From Sediminibacterium sp. (GTDB taxonomy: Bacteria > Bacteroidota > Bacteroidia > Chitinophagales > Chitinophagaceae), in contig JAFWCB010000002.1 of NCBI GenBank assembly GCA_017537025.1, positions 62,001-126,000 of the forward strand: 64,000 nt of DNA, in the 5' to 3' direction. Positions 45,146 to 54,874 of this stretch are shown in pieces (within the stretch, counting starts at the first letter, position 1; every line of letters begins with the position of its first letter). Both the position numbers and the translations under genes were made by a program. The notes under the pieces are model-generated. The model was not told the origin of the DNA. It saw only the letters and a list, made by a program, of their open reading frames with translations, and made no database searches.

Positions 45146-45583
45146 ATGATCAAATTAACAGCCATTGGCAATTTAGGAAGAGACGCAGTAATGAATACCG
45201 TAAACGGGAAAAATGTAATCAACTTCACCGTTGCGCATACAGAAAAATATAAAGATGCGCAAGGCAATCAAAAGGATAAAACAATTTGGGTTGATTGTGC
45301 ATATTGGACAGATCGAACCGGTATTGCGCCTTATTTAAAAAAAGGAACACAGGTTTATGTAGAAGGGCAGCCTGATGTACGCACTTATACTACAAAAGAT
45401 GGAACTAATGGAGCCACACTATCGCTTCGGGTAGTTAGTGTTCAATTATTGGGAAGTAGAAATAATGATCAATCAGGAAGTAACACAACTAGCAATTATC
45501 AGCCGGCACCTCCTATGAGTAATAGTGCATCTACTCCTGCTGCATCCGATATCACTGAACCTTTTGATGATTTACCATTTTAG
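45146..45583 (+). CDS. ssb: Single-stranded DNA-binding protein
   Basis: This 145-residue SSB has an N-terminal OB fold (MIKLTAIGNLGRDAVMNTVNGKNVINFTVAHTEKY, split over strands 1-3; VDCAYWTDRTG). A Ser/Pro-rich linker and an acidic tail ending DDLPF follow, the tail recruiting repair and replication partners. Length fits the bacterial family. The Ldh-type gene begins 2 bp after the stop. Confidence 0.96.
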   Translation: MIKLTAIGNLGRDAVMNTVNGKNVINFTVAHTEKYKDAQGNQKDKTIWVDCAYWTDRTGIAPYLKKGTQVYVEGQPDVRTYTTKDGTNGATLSLRVVSVQLLGSRNNDQSGSNTTSNYQPAPPMSNSASTPAASDITEPFDDLPF

Positions 45584-45585
45584 CA

Positions 45586-46665
45586 ATGGCCAATCGGGTA
45601 ATAGCTTACGAGCATCTCTTTCAATTTGTAGTTAAAGCATTCAGTGCTATCGGTTGCTCATTGGAAGATGCAACACTTGGTGCAACAGTTTTGTTATCTG
45701 CTGATCTAAGAGGAATTGATAGTCACGGTGTAGCTAGGTTAAGTGGTTATATCAGGCTTTGGCAAGCAAAACGAATAAACGCTATTCCCAACATCAAAAA
45801 AATCCATGAAACACCTTCAACAGCTGTAGTAGATGGTGATGCCGGACTAGGTTTGGTTGTGGCGCCTTATGCCATGCGTATAGCTATAGCAAAAGCTGAA
45901 CAAGTTGGTACCGGTTGGGTTAGTGTGCAAAATTCCAACCATTTTGGTATTGCCGGTTATCATGCAATGATGGCATTGGAAAAAGATATGATCGGTATTG
46001 CGATGACGAATGCCAGTGCATTAGTGGCACCAACTTTTGGGAAAGAAAAAATGCTAGGCACAAACCCGATCGCTGTAGCTATTCCTGCCGGTAAAGAACC
46101 CGCTTTTGTGGCCGATTTTGCTACTACTACAGCAGCAAACGGTAAACTCGAAATATTGCAAAGAAAAAGTGAAGATACGCCCTTCGGTTGGGTGCAAGAC
46201 GCAGAAGGGAAAGAAAGCCGAGATGCCAATATCTTGAAAAAAGGGGGCGCTTTATTGCCATTAGGTAGTGATAGAGAACATGGAAGCCATAAAGGATATG
46301 CATTAGGAAGTATTGTTGATATTTTTTCTGCGGTGCTTAGCGGTGCATCCTATGGTCCTTGGGCTCCTCCCTTCCCTGCTTATATTCCTATACCTACCGA
46401 TATGCCAGGTAAAGGTTTAGGGCATTTTTTTGGTGCCATGCGTATCGACGCTTTCAGAACAGCAGAAGATTTCAAAATGCATATGGATCAATGGATTCAG
46501 CGATTTAGAAATACAACGCCCATTCATGCCGAACAGCCTGTTATAGTACCGGGTGATCCGGAAAGAATTTCAGAAACGATAAGGAGAAAAGAAGGAATAC
46601 CATTATACGAATCAGTATATAAAGATTTGGTAGAAACGGCATCATTATTGCACATCAATTTATAA
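45586..46665 (+). CDS. Ldh/AllD-family NAD(P)-dependent malate/lactate-type dehydrogenase
   Basis: This 359-residue protein belongs to the malate/L-lactate dehydrogenase (non-Rossmann, YbiC/AllD-type) family. Markers are SADLRGIDSHGVARLSGY, VDGDAGLGLVVAP, NSNHFGIAGYHAM with the catalytic His, GTNPIAVAIPAG and GSHKGYALGSIVDI. It reduces or oxidises a 2-oxo/2-hydroxy acid; the substrate is unknown. It lies 2 bp after ssb and 5 bp before the chitinase gene. Confidence 0.93.
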   Translation: MANRVIAYEHLFQFVVKAFSAIGCSLEDATLGATVLLSADLRGIDSHGVARLSGYIRLWQAKRINAIPNIKKIHETPSTAVVDGDAGLGLVVAPYAMRIAIAKAEQVGTGWVSVQNSNHFGIAGYHAMMALEKDMIGIAMTNASALVAPTFGKEKMLGTNPIAVAIPAGKEPAFVADFATTTAANGKLEILQRKSEDTPFGWVQDAEGKESRDANILKKGGALLPLGSDREHGSHKGYALGSIVDIFSAVLSGASYGPWAPPFPAYIPIPTDMPGKGLGHFFGAMRIDAFRTAEDFKMHMDQWIQRFRNTTPIHAEQPVIVPGDPERISETIRRKEGIPLYESVYKDLVETASLLHINL

Positions 46666-46670
46666 GCAGT

Positions 46671-47516
46671 ATGCGAATTTTTGTAATCGTAATATTTGTT
46701 CTCTGGCGTACTATGCTGCTGGCATCTCCGCATCCTATTGAGCGATACTTGAATAAAACAGTTTGGAATAAACTTTTTCCAAACAGATATGCCCTATCAA
46801 AAGATAGGAGAGCCTATGCTAAAAACTTACCGGTAAAAGAATTTTATAGCTATGAAGCTTTTCTTAAAGCTGCACAACGATTCCCTGATTTTTTAAAAAA
46901 TGGTTCAACGGTAAGCCAAAAAAGAGAATTAGCTGCTTTTCTGGCAACCATGGCTCATGAAACAAGTGGGGGGTGGGACGATGCTCCCGGCGGCAATTTC
47001 GCATGGGGTTTATATTTTGTAGAAGAGAATGGGTGTGAAAATGGATGCCCACATTATAGCGACACAACAAAAAAACTATTCCCACCGGTTGCTAATAAAT
47101 CATACCATGGAAGAGGCCCTATCCAACTAAGTTGGAATTATAACTATGCTCAGTTTAGTAAATTCTATTTTGGAAATCAAAATAAATTATTGAATGAGCC
47201 CGAATTAGTATCGAAAGATCCCGTTCTTTGCTTTGCATCCTTATTTTGGTTTTGGACCACTCCACAATACCCTAAGCCTTCTTGTAACGCTATCATGAGT
47301 GGACAATGGATACCCGAAAAAAAAGATAGTCTGGCAAATAGACTTCCGGGATTCGGGGCAGTTATGAATATTATCAATGGCGGATTAGAGTGCGGATCAA
47401 ACCCTTCTCCTAAAAATAAATACAGATTGGACTGGTATTATTATTTCTGTAAGTTTTTTGGCGTAAGTGCCGGTCCTAATAGTAGTTGTAGCGAGCAGAA
47501 ACCATTTGGCACATAA
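46671..47516 (+). CDS. GH19 family chitinase or endolysin-like enzyme, secreted
   Basis: GH19 enzymes cleave beta-1,4-GlcNAc polymers, mainly chitin and in some cases peptidoglycan. The 281-residue protein has a signal peptide (1-18) and the family motifs MAHETSGGW with catalytic E97, GLYFVEENG (second acid about E118), YHGRGPIQLSWNYNY and FWFWTTPQ. Three Cys pairs suggest periplasmic or secreted folding. Its substrate in this organism is not shown; a role in chitin use fits Chitinophagaceae. Confidence 0.93.
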   Translation: MRIFVIVIFVLWRTMLLASPHPIERYLNKTVWNKLFPNRYALSKDRRAYAKNLPVKEFYSYEAFLKAAQRFPDFLKNGSTVSQKRELAAFLATMAHETSGGWDDAPGGNFAWGLYFVEENGCENGCPHYSDTTKKLFPPVANKSYHGRGPIQLSWNYNYAQFSKFYFGNQNKLLNEPELVSKDPVLCFASLFWFWTTPQYPKPSCNAIMSGQWIPEKKDSLANRLPGFGAVMNIINGGLECGSNPSPKNKYRLDWYYYFCKFFGVSAGPNSSCSEQKPFGT

Positions 47517-47540
47517 ACCAATTCTTTCCCTCATCTATAG

Positions 47541-47548
47541 TACATTTG
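47541..47548 (+). promoter_or_regulatory. -7 promoter element of the aspartate kinase gene
   Basis: TACATTTG matches TAnnTTTG exactly, 42 bp before the ATG at 47591. A G-rich Shine-Dalgarno-like run (47579-47588) lies just before the start, which is unusual in this window. Confidence 0.45.
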
Positions 47549-47590
47549 CTGGTATTATATAACTTTTAAAAAATAACGGGGGAGGGGATC

Positions 47591-48910
47591 ATGAAAGTAA
47601 TGAAGTTTGGCGGTACCAGCGTTGGTAAACCGGCACGCATGCAAGAAGTAGCTCAATTAGTTACGAAAGATGATGAACAAAAAATTGTTGTTTTAAGCGC
47701 ATTAAGCGGAACCACTAATGCATTAGTTGAAATCAGTAATAGCCTTGCAGCAGGCGACAGAAATAGTGCTAAACAGAAAATTGAACAATTATCATCACAC
47801 TACCATCAATTTATTAGTGATTTGGTTTCAACTGCAGAAGCACAAGAGAAAGCAAAACGAATTATTGCAGAACACTTCGATTTCTTACAAATTATTTTAC
47901 GTATTTCCTTTAGTGAAGCTTTGAATAAAGATATCTTAGCCCAAGGGGAATTGATGAGTACCAAACTCTTCAGCGTTTATTTAGACGAAAAAGGTATTGA
48001 TCATGTGTTACTTCCTGCATTAGAGTTTATGACTATCGACGCCAATGAAGAACCACAACTGGGAAGTATCAAAGTGAAATTAGCCCAGCTACTAAAAAAA
48101 CACGCCAATAGAAAAATATTAGTGACCCAGGGTTATATCTGCAGAAATGCCAGGGGAGAAGTTGATAATTTGAAAAGAGGGGGTAGCGACTATACTGCCT
48201 CTTTGATAGCCGCCGCTTGCCGCGCATCAGTTTGCGAAATTTGGACAGACATCGATGGTATGCATAATAATGATCCACGAATTGTACATAAAACCGTTGC
48301 TATAGAGCAATTAAGTTTTGATGAAGCAGCAGAACTTGCTTATTTTGGAGCAAAGATTTTACATCCCACTTGTATTTGGCCGGCTCAACAAGAAAACGTT
48401 CCCGTAAAACTGTTAAATACCATGCAACCCGATGCAAAGGGAACCGTAATTACTAAGGAAGCCGGTAGTGTGGGTGTAAAAGCAGTTGCAGCTAAAGACG
48501 GAATCATTGCCATTAAGATAAAGAGTAGCCGTATGTTATTGGCTTATGGTTTCTTAAGAAAAGTATTTGAGGTATTTGAGAAGTATAAAACTTCAATTGA
48601 TATGATCACTACATCGGAAGTGGCTGTTTCCGTTACAATCGATAATGCTTTATTCTTAGACCAAATTATTAAAGAACTCGAACCATTTGGTTCAGTAGAT
48701 ATCCAAAAAAACCAAACTATTGTATCTATTGTGGGTAATGAAATTGCACAAACTGAAAATGTGCTGCAAAAGCTTTTCGATGCGTTAAAAGAAGTTTCTG
48801 TAACTATGGTAAGTTATGGGGGAAGCACTCATAATATATCTTTACTTGTTCCAGGTAGTGATAAGCATAAAACACTACAATTATTAAATAAAGGATTATT
48901 TGGTATGTAA
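47591..48910 (+). CDS. lysC: Aspartate kinase
   Basis: Aspartate kinase catalyses the first step of Lys/Met/Thr synthesis. The 439-residue monofunctional protein has KFGGTSVGKP at the N-terminus, the ATP/Asp site (LKRGGSDYTASLIAAA, IWTDIDGMHNNDPRI) and two ACT domains (about 300-439) for allosteric feedback. The inhibitor cannot be read from sequence. The next gene overlaps its frame only in a longer version that I reject. Confidence 0.95.
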   Translation: MKVMKFGGTSVGKPARMQEVAQLVTKDDEQKIVVLSALSGTTNALVEISNSLAAGDRNSAKQKIEQLSSHYHQFISDLVSTAEAQEKAKRIIAEHFDFLQIILRISFSEALNKDILAQGELMSTKLFSVYLDEKGIDHVLLPALEFMTIDANEEPQLGSIKVKLAQLLKKHANRKILVTQGYICRNARGEVDNLKRGGSDYTASLIAAACRASVCEIWTDIDGMHNNDPRIVHKTVAIEQLSFDEAAELAYFGAKILHPTCIWPAQQENVPVKLLNTMQPDAKGTVITKEAGSVGVKAVAAKDGIIAIKIKSSRMLLAYGFLRKVFEVFEKYKTSIDMITTSEVAVSVTIDNALFLDQIIKELEPFGSVDIQKNQTIVSIVGNEIAQTENVLQKLFDALKEVSVTMVSYGGSTHNISLLVPGSDKHKTLQLLNKGLFGM

Positions 48911-48920
48911 AAATGATAAT

Positions 48921-50045
48921 ATGCGTAAAATTAGTTTATCTGTTTTCTTGTTGCTATGTAGTTTTTTAGCACAATCGCAGCAAATATTAAAAGGCAGACT
49001 TATTGCCGAAGACACCCGTTTACCTGTTAATGCAGCTAGTATTTATCTAAGCAATACTAGTGCGGGAACTATTTCTAAAAATGATGGTAGTTTTCAAATT
49101 CACCCATTCCCTAATGGCCGCTATGATTTGGTTGTATCGGTCTTGGGATTTGAAACTTATGTTATTGCTGTTCAATCTAATAAATTACCCGACTTTTTAG
49201 AAATTGTATTAAAACCTAAGGTGAATGATTTACAGGAAATAGTAGTAGAGCCCTATGATAAAAACGGATGGGAAAAATGGGGAAATTTCTTCAAGAATAA
49301 TTTAATAGGAAAAACGCCTAATTCATTTGATTGTGAATTGAAGAATCCCGAAGTTGTAAAATTCAGATTTAAAAAGAAGGAGAATATTCTTAAAGCAATT
49401 GCGGATGAGCCTTTGGTGATCGAAAACAAAGCCCTCGGATATATACTCAAGTATAGCCTCACCGCATTTGAATTCAATTTTACAACAAATATTTTTTACT
49501 ATCAGGGGTACCCATTTTTTACTGAGATGGAAACTGATAGTCCTTCTAAAATAAAGAAATGGCAAAGAAACCGGGTTGATGCCTATCAGGGCTCTCTCAT
49601 GCATTTTATGAGAGCTGTATTCAGAAATAGGATAGCAGAAGAAGGATTTGAAGTAAGAAAAGCTTTTCACGAAGAAAAAATACCGGGTACTGCTTTTTCT
49701 AGTACGAGAACATATGATTATGTGAGTGATCATTTATTAACTGGAGATAGTATCGCTTTTGGAGTGGATAGTACCACAGTCGGAATGTGGTTTAGCGATA
49801 ATCTTCAAGTCACTTATCCTGCAAAACGGATGTCTAATTATTATACAAAGGAATATCGTAGGTCAGAACCGATTGGACCCCAAACTGCAGAAATTGTGAT
49901 GCCCAATAAAAATGCACGTATTTATATTACTGCAAATGGAGGGTATTACTATGGAAAGGATCTAATAGTACTTGCTTATTGGGCATGGTCGGAAAAACTA
50001 TCGAATTTGTTGCCACTAGAATTCAAAGCGCCATTTAAAGAATAA
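48921..50045 (+). CDS. Secreted CarboxypepD_reg-like domain protein, large
   Basis: This 374-residue exported protein has a signal peptide (1-20, ending LAQSQ) and an N-terminal carboxypeptidase-regulatory-like domain (about 23-98, with LPVNAASIYLSN, GTISKNDGSFQI, VSVLGFETY). A longer unrecognised C-terminal region follows, rich in aromatic and charged residues. Such proteins are common Bacteroidota envelope proteins of unknown role. I chose the ATG at 48921, 10 bp after the aspartate kinase stop, over a frame that overlaps it. Confidence 0.75.
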   Translation: MRKISLSVFLLLCSFLAQSQQILKGRLIAEDTRLPVNAASIYLSNTSAGTISKNDGSFQIHPFPNGRYDLVVSVLGFETYVIAVQSNKLPDFLEIVLKPKVNDLQEIVVEPYDKNGWEKWGNFFKNNLIGKTPNSFDCELKNPEVVKFRFKKKENILKAIADEPLVIENKALGYILKYSLTAFEFNFTTNIFYYQGYPFFTEMETDSPSKIKKWQRNRVDAYQGSLMHFMRAVFRNRIAEEGFEVRKAFHEEKIPGTAFSSTRTYDYVSDHLLTGDSIAFGVDSTTVGMWFSDNLQVTYPAKRMSNYYTKEYRRSEPIGPQTAEIVMPNKNARIYITANGGYYYGKDLIVLAYWAWSEKLSNLLPLEFKAPFKE

Positions 50046-50110
50046 AAGGCTGAATAATGAAGAAGTTGCACTTGGATGATTAAATAGTATATTTATTAAA
50101 ATTTTTTAGT

Positions 50111-50569
50111 ATGATCAGCAAGGCATCAACGGTTGAGGAATATTTATCTCAAGTAGCCCCTGATAAGCAAGCGGCAACCGAAAAATTACGGCAAATAGTA
50201 AAGAAAAATATTCCGAAAGGTTTTCAGGAAACTATGGGGTATGGTATGATCGGTTATGTAGTACCACATAAATTATATCCTAAAGGGTATCATTGTACCC
50301 CCAAAGACCCTTTACCCTTTATCAATATAGCAGCACAAAAAAATTTTATTGCATTATATCATATGGGCTTGTATGGCGATAAAAAATTATACACTTGGTT
50401 CACTACCGAGTATGCCAATAATTACAAGGTACGAATAGATATGGGTAAAAGCTGCATCCGCTTTAAGAAACCGGAACACATACCTTATGATTTAATAGCC
50501 GAGCTGGTACGAAAAATAACACCTGAACAGTGGATAGAAAGATATGAAAATGCTTTTGTGAAGAAATAA
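50111..50569 (+). CDS. DUF1801 domain protein
   Basis: This 152-residue cytoplasmic protein matches DUF1801 (YdhG/YdeI-like fold): STVEEYLSQVAPDKQAATEKLRQIV, MGYGMIGYVVPHKLYPKGYHC, INIAAQKNFIALYHMGLYG and CIRFKKPEHIP. Function is unknown. A strong bidirectional terminator follows at once. Confidence 0.88.
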   Translation: MISKASTVEEYLSQVAPDKQAATEKLRQIVKKNIPKGFQETMGYGMIGYVVPHKLYPKGYHCTPKDPLPFINIAAQKNFIALYHMGLYGDKKLYTWFTTEYANNYKVRIDMGKSCIRFKKPEHIPYDLIAELVRKITPEQWIERYENAFVKK

Positions 50570-50595
50570 AAAAGGGGATCGATTGATCCCCTTTT
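50570..50595. terminator. Bidirectional Rho-independent terminator
   Basis: AAAAGGGGATC (50570-50580) and GATCCCCTTTT (50585-50595) form a perfect 11-bp stem with a 4-nt GATT loop. The terminal T-tracts act on both strands between the convergent DUF1801 and queA genes. Confidence 0.85.
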
Positions 50596-50597
50596 AG

Positions 50598-51647
50598 TTA
50601 GATAATTAATAACGCATCTCCATAACTAAAGAATCGATATTTATCTTTAATTGCTTTTTTATAGGCTTCCATAGCTAAATCATATCCCGCAAATGCGCAA
50701 GTCATGATTAGCAAACTGGTTTTTGGTAAATGAAAATTTGTAACTAAACTATCTGCCACATTAAAATTATAAGGTGGGTGAATAAAGTGGTTTGTCCAAC
50801 CCTCACTTGGTTTTAATAATTTTTGTGCGGTGAAACTGCTTTCCATAGCACGCATGGTAGTGGTACCAATGGAGCAGATGCGTTTACCATTTTCTTTCGC
50901 TTTATTTACTATCGCACAGGCTTCTTCATCGATGGCATAGTATTCAGCATCCATTTTATGTTTGCTGAGATCTTCCACTTCAATAGGTCGGAATGTTCCT
51001 AAACCTGTGTGCAGTGTTACTTCTGCAAAGCGGATACCTTGTATTTCGCAACGTTTAATCAATTCTTTACTAAAGTGTAAACCTGCTGTTGGCGCTGCTA
51101 CGGCACCTTCATGTTTAGCATAAACGGTTTGGTAGCGCTCCTTATCTTCTTCATCAGGTTTACGCTTGATATATTTTGGTAAGGGAGTTTCACCTAAGAA
51201 CTCCAGCATTTTTTTAAAACTGTTATCATCATCATCCCATAAGAAGCGGATGGTTCTTCCGCGGCTGGTTGTGTTATCAATTACTTCGGCTACCAATTCC
51301 TCATTATCGCCAAAATAGAGTTTATTGCCAACACGAATTTTTCTTGCGGGATCAACGATCACATCCCATAGGCGATTTGGCTTATTCAATTCACGTAATA
51401 AAAACACTTCAATTTTAGCACCAGTTTTTTCTTTACGGCCATACATACGAGCCGGAAATACTTTGGTATTATTCACAACAAAAACATCTTTATCGTCGAA
51501 ATACTCGAGAATGTCTTTGAAGTGGCGGTTTTCCATATGCCCACTTTTACGGTCTACCACCATCATGCGGCTGTCTTCGCGCTTTTTGGTAGGGTTTTGG
51601 GCAATCAGGTTGAGAGGGAGGTCGAACTTAAACTGAGATAATTTCAT
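50598..51647 (-). CDS. queA: S-adenosylmethionine:tRNA ribosyltransferase-isomerase
   Basis: QueA transfers and isomerises ribose from SAM to make epoxyqueuosine in tRNA. The 349-residue protein starts [19 protein letters not shown]. It contains [29 protein letters not shown] (split over strands), [31 protein letters not shown] and [10 protein letters not shown]. The ATG at 51647 is preferred; the longer frame adds 17 unsupported residues. The 270-bp region upstream is discussed separately. Confidence 0.96.
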   Translation of the reverse strand: MKLSQFKFDLPLNLIAQNPTKKREDSRMMVVDRKSGHMENRHFKDILEYFDDKDVFVVNNTKVFPARMYGRKEKTGAKIEVFLLRELNKPNRLWDVIVDPARKIRVGNKLYFGDNEELVAEVIDNTTSRGRTIRFLWDDDDNSFKKMLEFLGETPLPKYIKRKPDEEDKERYQTVYAKHEGAVAAPTAGLHFSKELIKRCEIQGIRFAEVTLHTGLGTFRPIEVEDLSKHKMDAEYYAIDEEACAIVNKAKENGKRICSIGTTTMRAMESSFTAQKLLKPSEGWTNHFIHPPYNFNVADSLVTNFHLPKTSLLIMTCAFAGYDLAMEAYKKAIKDKYRFFSYGDALLII

Positions 51648-51773
51648 GTGTCTGATCTGATTTTTACTTTTTAGATAGCCACATTCAGGTTGACGCATAT
51701 ACGCCTTCGGCGGATAGGGGCGACTCGCTTCATGTTACGGCATGAAAATTTTTGAGAGCGGCAAAATTACAAC

Positions 51774-51915
51774 AATTTACCCAATCCCCCAACACCCGTC
51801 AGACGCTATTATTGGGTAAATTTTACACGTTCATTGGGTATTTTGGTTTGCTTTCACCTAATTTTGCCCCCGATTCAACAACTTAATGTTGAACCAGGTG
51901 TTATTAATACCCAAT
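51774..51915. promoter_or_regulatory. Intergenic region with four TACCCAAT octamers and a second dyad
   Basis: AATTTACCCAAT (51774-51785) and ATTGGGTAAATT (51811-51822) are a perfect 12-bp inverted repeat, 25 bp apart. More copies occur at 51833-51840 (inverted) and 51908-51915, the last ending 1 bp before the ccmC ATG. TTCAACA/TGTTGAA arms lie at 51874-51893. The remainder of the queA-ccmC gap holds nothing else I recognise. Confidence 0.55.
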
Positions 51916-51916
51916 T

Positions 51917-52597
51917 ATGATTCGACAACGCTGGTGGAAGATATTGTCATTTTTACTCCTACTTTATACCTGTATATATGGTTTCTATGTAAAAGTGCCC
52001 CGGCTCGACGATCGCATGCAGGAATCAATTCGAAACTTCTTTTTTCATGTACCTATGTGGTTTGGAATGATGATCCTTCTTTTTGTATCGGTATGGTATT
52101 CTGTAAAATATTTGCGTAATCCAACGATACAAAATGATGCTAATGCCGCCGCTTTTGCCGCTACCGGAACTGTTTTCGGAATGCTTGGTTTATTTACTGG
52201 TGCAATATGGGCTAATTACCAATGGGGTAGCCCCTGGAGCGGCGATCCTAAACAGAATGGTGCTGCTATAGCCATGCTTATTTACTTGGCTTATTTTGTG
52301 TTGAGAGGAAGTATTACTGACGATGTTAAAAAAGCACGTATCGGAGCTGTTTACAATGTATTCGCTTTCTTTATGCTATTCCCTACCCTTTGGATATTAC
52401 CTAGATTAACTGAATCTCTTCACCCCGGTGGTCAAGGTAGCGAAGGCAATCCCGGTATCAACGGGAAAGATATGGATACTCATATGCGTACAGTATTTTA
52501 TCCCGCAGTTTTAGGATGGACCTTATTGGGTGTTTGGATCAGTACGATAAAAACAAGGTATACCTTATTAGCTTATAAAAAATTAATGCATGAATAA
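51917..52597 (+). CDS. ccmC: Heme exporter / cytochrome c maturation protein CcmC
   Basis: CcmC handles heme for c-type cytochrome maturation at the inner membrane. The 226-residue protein has six hydrophobic segments, the periplasmic Trp-rich WGSPWSGDPKQ (103-113; compare WGxxWxWD) and flanking conserved histidines (FFFHVPMW at H44 and the DTHMRTV segment). It overlaps the CcmD-like gene by 8 bp. The partner ccmB gene is about 3.5 kb away on the other strand. Confidence 0.92.
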   Translation: MIRQRWWKILSFLLLLYTCIYGFYVKVPRLDDRMQESIRNFFFHVPMWFGMMILLFVSVWYSVKYLRNPTIQNDANAAAFAATGTVFGMLGLFTGAIWANYQWGSPWSGDPKQNGAAIAMLIYLAYFVLRGSITDDVKKARIGAVYNVFAFFMLFPTLWILPRLTESLHPGGQGSEGNPGINGKDMDTHMRTVFYPAVLGWTLLGVWISTIKTRYTLLAYKKLMHE

Positions 52598-52799
52598 GTT
52601 GAAAATCATTGCTTTACTGTTATTGAACAGCTTTCTTTGCATAATAGTAAAAGCACAAGAAAAAGGAGGAGAAGGACTAATGCGTAGTAATGGAAAAATA
52701 TTTGTAGTGATGGCAGTAGTGGTAACCATTTTAATCGGACTATTTATTTATCTCGCAACCGTAGATCGTAAGATCACAAAACTAGAACAAGAGAAATAG
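52590..52799 (+). CDS. CcmD-like small membrane protein
   Basis: This 69-residue protein has a signal-like N-terminal segment (1-22, ending VKAQ) and a second helix (about 37-59), with a basic/acidic tail IDRKITKLEQEK-like (VDRKITKLEQEK). Its position and 8-bp overlap with ccmC match the small CcmD proteins that stabilise the heme-handling complex. Sequence similarity is not decisive at this length. Confidence 0.7.
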   Translation: MNKLKIIALLLLNSFLCIIVKAQEKGGEGLMRSNGKIFVVMAVVVTILIGLFIYLATVDRKITKLEQEK

Positions 52800-52833
52800 C
52801 AAAATACCTATATAACCAATAAATCGATTGCAC

Positions 52834-54255
52834 ATGTCAAATCAAACACCGTATAGCTTTTTTCAAAGTGTTGAGAAAAGTTTTGATAAAGCGGCCCAAT
52901 TTACGCATTGGGAAAAAGGCTTACTCGAACAAATTAAAGCTTGTAATAGTATCTACAGCATGCGTTTCCCGGTTAAAATGGATGATGGAAGAATTGAAGT
53001 AATTGAAGCATATCGAGTACAACATTCTCAGCATAAATCACCTTGTAAGGGCGGTATTCGTTTTAGTGATGAAGTGAATCAGGATGAAGTAATGGCATTG
53101 GCATCTTTAATGACCTATAAATGCGCTATTGTTAATGTTCCTTTCGGTGGCGGTAAAGGCGGTATCAAGATTAATCCACGTGCTTATAGTGTGTACGAGT
53201 TAGAGAAAATTACGCGCCGATATACCAGTGAATTGGTGAAGAAAAACTTTATTGGTCCGGGTATAGATGTACCCGCCCCCGATTACGGAACCGGTGAAAG
53301 AGAAATGGCATGGATTGTAGATACCTATGCTTCATTGAAGCCGGGTGAAATTGATGCTGCTGGTTGTGTAACCGGTAAGCCTATTACACAAGGGGGTGTT
53401 CGTGGAAGAAAAGAAGCAACCGGTTTGGGTGTTTTCTTTGGTATTCGCGAAGTATGTAATATGCCGGATGTGATGAAGCGCCTAGGATTAACTACCGGAG
53501 TTGAAAACAAAACAGTAGTGGTACAAGGTTTAGGAAATGTGGGTTATCATAGTGCTAAGTTTTTCCGCGAGCATGGCTCTAAAGTGATAGGCATTGCTGA
53601 ATATGAAGGCGCTATTTATAATGAGAATGGATTGAATGAAGAAGAAGTTTTTCAGCATAGAAAAGCAACTGGATCTATTTTAAATTTCCCCGGTGCTACT
53701 AATTTGGCAAAAAGTAATGATGCATTGGAATTAGCTTGTGATATTTTAATTCCCGCCGCTTTAGAGAATGTAATCAACGGTACCAATGCCCCCAATGTAA
53801 AAGCAAAAATTATTGGAGAAGCTGCCAATGGTCCGCTTACACCCGAAGCCGATGAGATTTTAGCTGCAAAAGGAACATTAGTTGTGCCTGATATGTACTT
53901 AAATGCAGGTGGTGTTACTGTATCCTATTTTGAGTGGTTGAAGAATCTGAGTCATGTGCGTTATGGTAGAATGGAAAAACGTTTTACGGAGAATATGAAT
54001 ACGCATATTTTAAGTCAGATAGAATCATTAACTGATAAGAAAGTAACCGACGTAGAACGTAAATTCATTTTGCACGGACCCGAAGAAGTAGACTTGGTTC
54101 ATAGTGGTTTGGAAGAAACGATGATTACTGCAACCCGCGAAATTATGGATATTTGGCATAGCAATCCGGAGATACCTGATATGCGTACAGCTGCATATGT
54201 ATGTGCTATCAATAAGGTAGGAACATCGTATACCGAGTTAGGTATATTCCCATAG
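52834..54255 (+). CDS. gdhA: Glutamate dehydrogenase (Glu/Leu/Phe/Val dehydrogenase family)
   Basis: The enzyme interconverts glutamate and 2-oxoglutarate plus ammonia. The 473-residue protein has the substrate region [32 protein letters not shown] with the catalytic Lys, [20 protein letters not shown], and the NAD-binding [15 protein letters not shown]. Length is somewhat above the usual 420-450. An upstream TTG would add two residues; the ATG is preferred. Leader and neighbours give no hint of cofactor choice. Confidence 0.93.
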   Translation: MSNQTPYSFFQSVEKSFDKAAQFTHWEKGLLEQIKACNSIYSMRFPVKMDDGRIEVIEAYRVQHSQHKSPCKGGIRFSDEVNQDEVMALASLMTYKCAIVNVPFGGGKGGIKINPRAYSVYELEKITRRYTSELVKKNFIGPGIDVPAPDYGTGEREMAWIVDTYASLKPGEIDAAGCVTGKPITQGGVRGRKEATGLGVFFGIREVCNMPDVMKRLGLTTGVENKTVVVQGLGNVGYHSAKFFREHGSKVIGIAEYEGAIYNENGLNEEEVFQHRKATGSILNFPGATNLAKSNDALELACDILIPAALENVINGTNAPNVKAKIIGEAANGPLTPEADEILAAKGTLVVPDMYLNAGGVTVSYFEWLKNLSHVRYGRMEKRFTENMNTHILSQIESLTDKKVTDVERKFILHGPEEVDLVHSGLEETMITATREIMDIWHSNPEIPDMRTAAYVCAINKVGTSYTELGIFP

Positions 54256-54257
54256 GG

Positions 54258-54300
54258 AAGTCGAAAAGACCAAAAGTCCGAAGATAGAAGAGAGTCCGGG
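54258..54300 (+). repeat. Weak period-7 sequence after gdhA
   Basis: Units of AGTCCGA and AAGACCA type recur with near-period-7 spacing but many mismatches. It faces the (GGAGACC)7 array across the HsdR_N gene. I list it as uncertain. Confidence 0.3.
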
Positions 54301-54305
54301 AGCAG

Positions 54306-54752
54306 TTATATGCTTCCGGATTTTTTATATGGCGGAATAGTGGTTACTGATTGGATTGTGCCATTTACTACTTTACCACAAAAAGTTTCATCTCCATTGG
54401 TCACAACAATATACTCGGCTCCAATTACAGATTGATATTGAAATACCTGTGTAATGACCGTATCATTCAATTTTGTTTGCTGCTCCTTACATTCTATGAT
54501 CATCCAAGGGGTATCATTTTTATAAACGAGTATATCAAATCGCTTTTGTAACTCACCTATACGTATTTGCTTTTCTATGGCAATAAGTTTAGCAGGATAG
54601 TATAATACTTCAACCAAATAATTTACAAAATGCTGGCGAACCCATTCTTCCGGTGTTAACCGAACCCATTGCTTTCTCAATGGATCAAAAATATATTCCT
54701 TTCCATTTTCTTCTTTTACACGAGGGTTATATGGAGGGAAGGAGAGGAGCAT
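54306..54752 (-). CDS. HsdR N-terminal domain protein (PD-(D/E)XK nuclease-like)
   Basis: This 148-residue protein matches the stand-alone type I restriction HsdR_N domain family. The PD-(D/E)XK-type core is visible in RFDILVYKN and IIECKEQ (Asp, then E-x-K). It lacks helicase and specificity domains, and no hsdM or hsdS gene is present, so a restriction role is doubtful. The start ATG lies 6 bp from a (GGAGACC)7 array, placing that array in its leader or promoter. Confidence 0.8.
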   Translation of the reverse strand: MLLSFPPYNPRVKEENGKEYIFDPLRKQWVRLTPEEWVRQHFVNYLVEVLYYPAKLIAIEKQIRIGELQKRFDILVYKNDTPWMIIECKEQQTKLNDTVITQVFQYQSVIGAEYIVVTNGDETFCGKVVNGTIQSVTTIPPYKKSGSI

Positions 54753-54758
54753 GTGGGG

Positions 54759-54808
<50 letters not shown>

Positions 54809-54863
54809 TGAAAAGATTTTTTTAAAGAGTAAAAATACGTAATCAAAAAATCTGGTGTACAAA

Positions 54864-54871
54864 TATTTTTG
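54864..54871 (+). promoter_or_regulatory. -7 promoter element of the four-helix-bundle gene, leaderless
   Basis: TATTTTTG matches TAnnTTTG exactly and ends 3 bp before the ATG at 54875, so transcription would begin at the start codon. Confidence 0.45.
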
Positions 54872-54874
54872 AAT

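Noticed and set aside
51700-51750. Small hairpin-rich stretch (CGCC-TTC-GGCG and CATG-containing arms) upstream of queA
   Set aside because: The stems are short and the surrounding bases lack a T-run or start-site relation, so I could not assign a role.
54258-54300. Left partner array for the HsdR_N gene
   Set aside because: Period-7 is weak with many mismatches, so I list it as an uncertain repeat and do not claim that the HsdR_N gene is bracketed.
54306-54752. Type I restriction system
   Set aside because: Only the HsdR_N-like domain is present. There is no helicase, methylase or specificity gene, so I do not call a restriction system.
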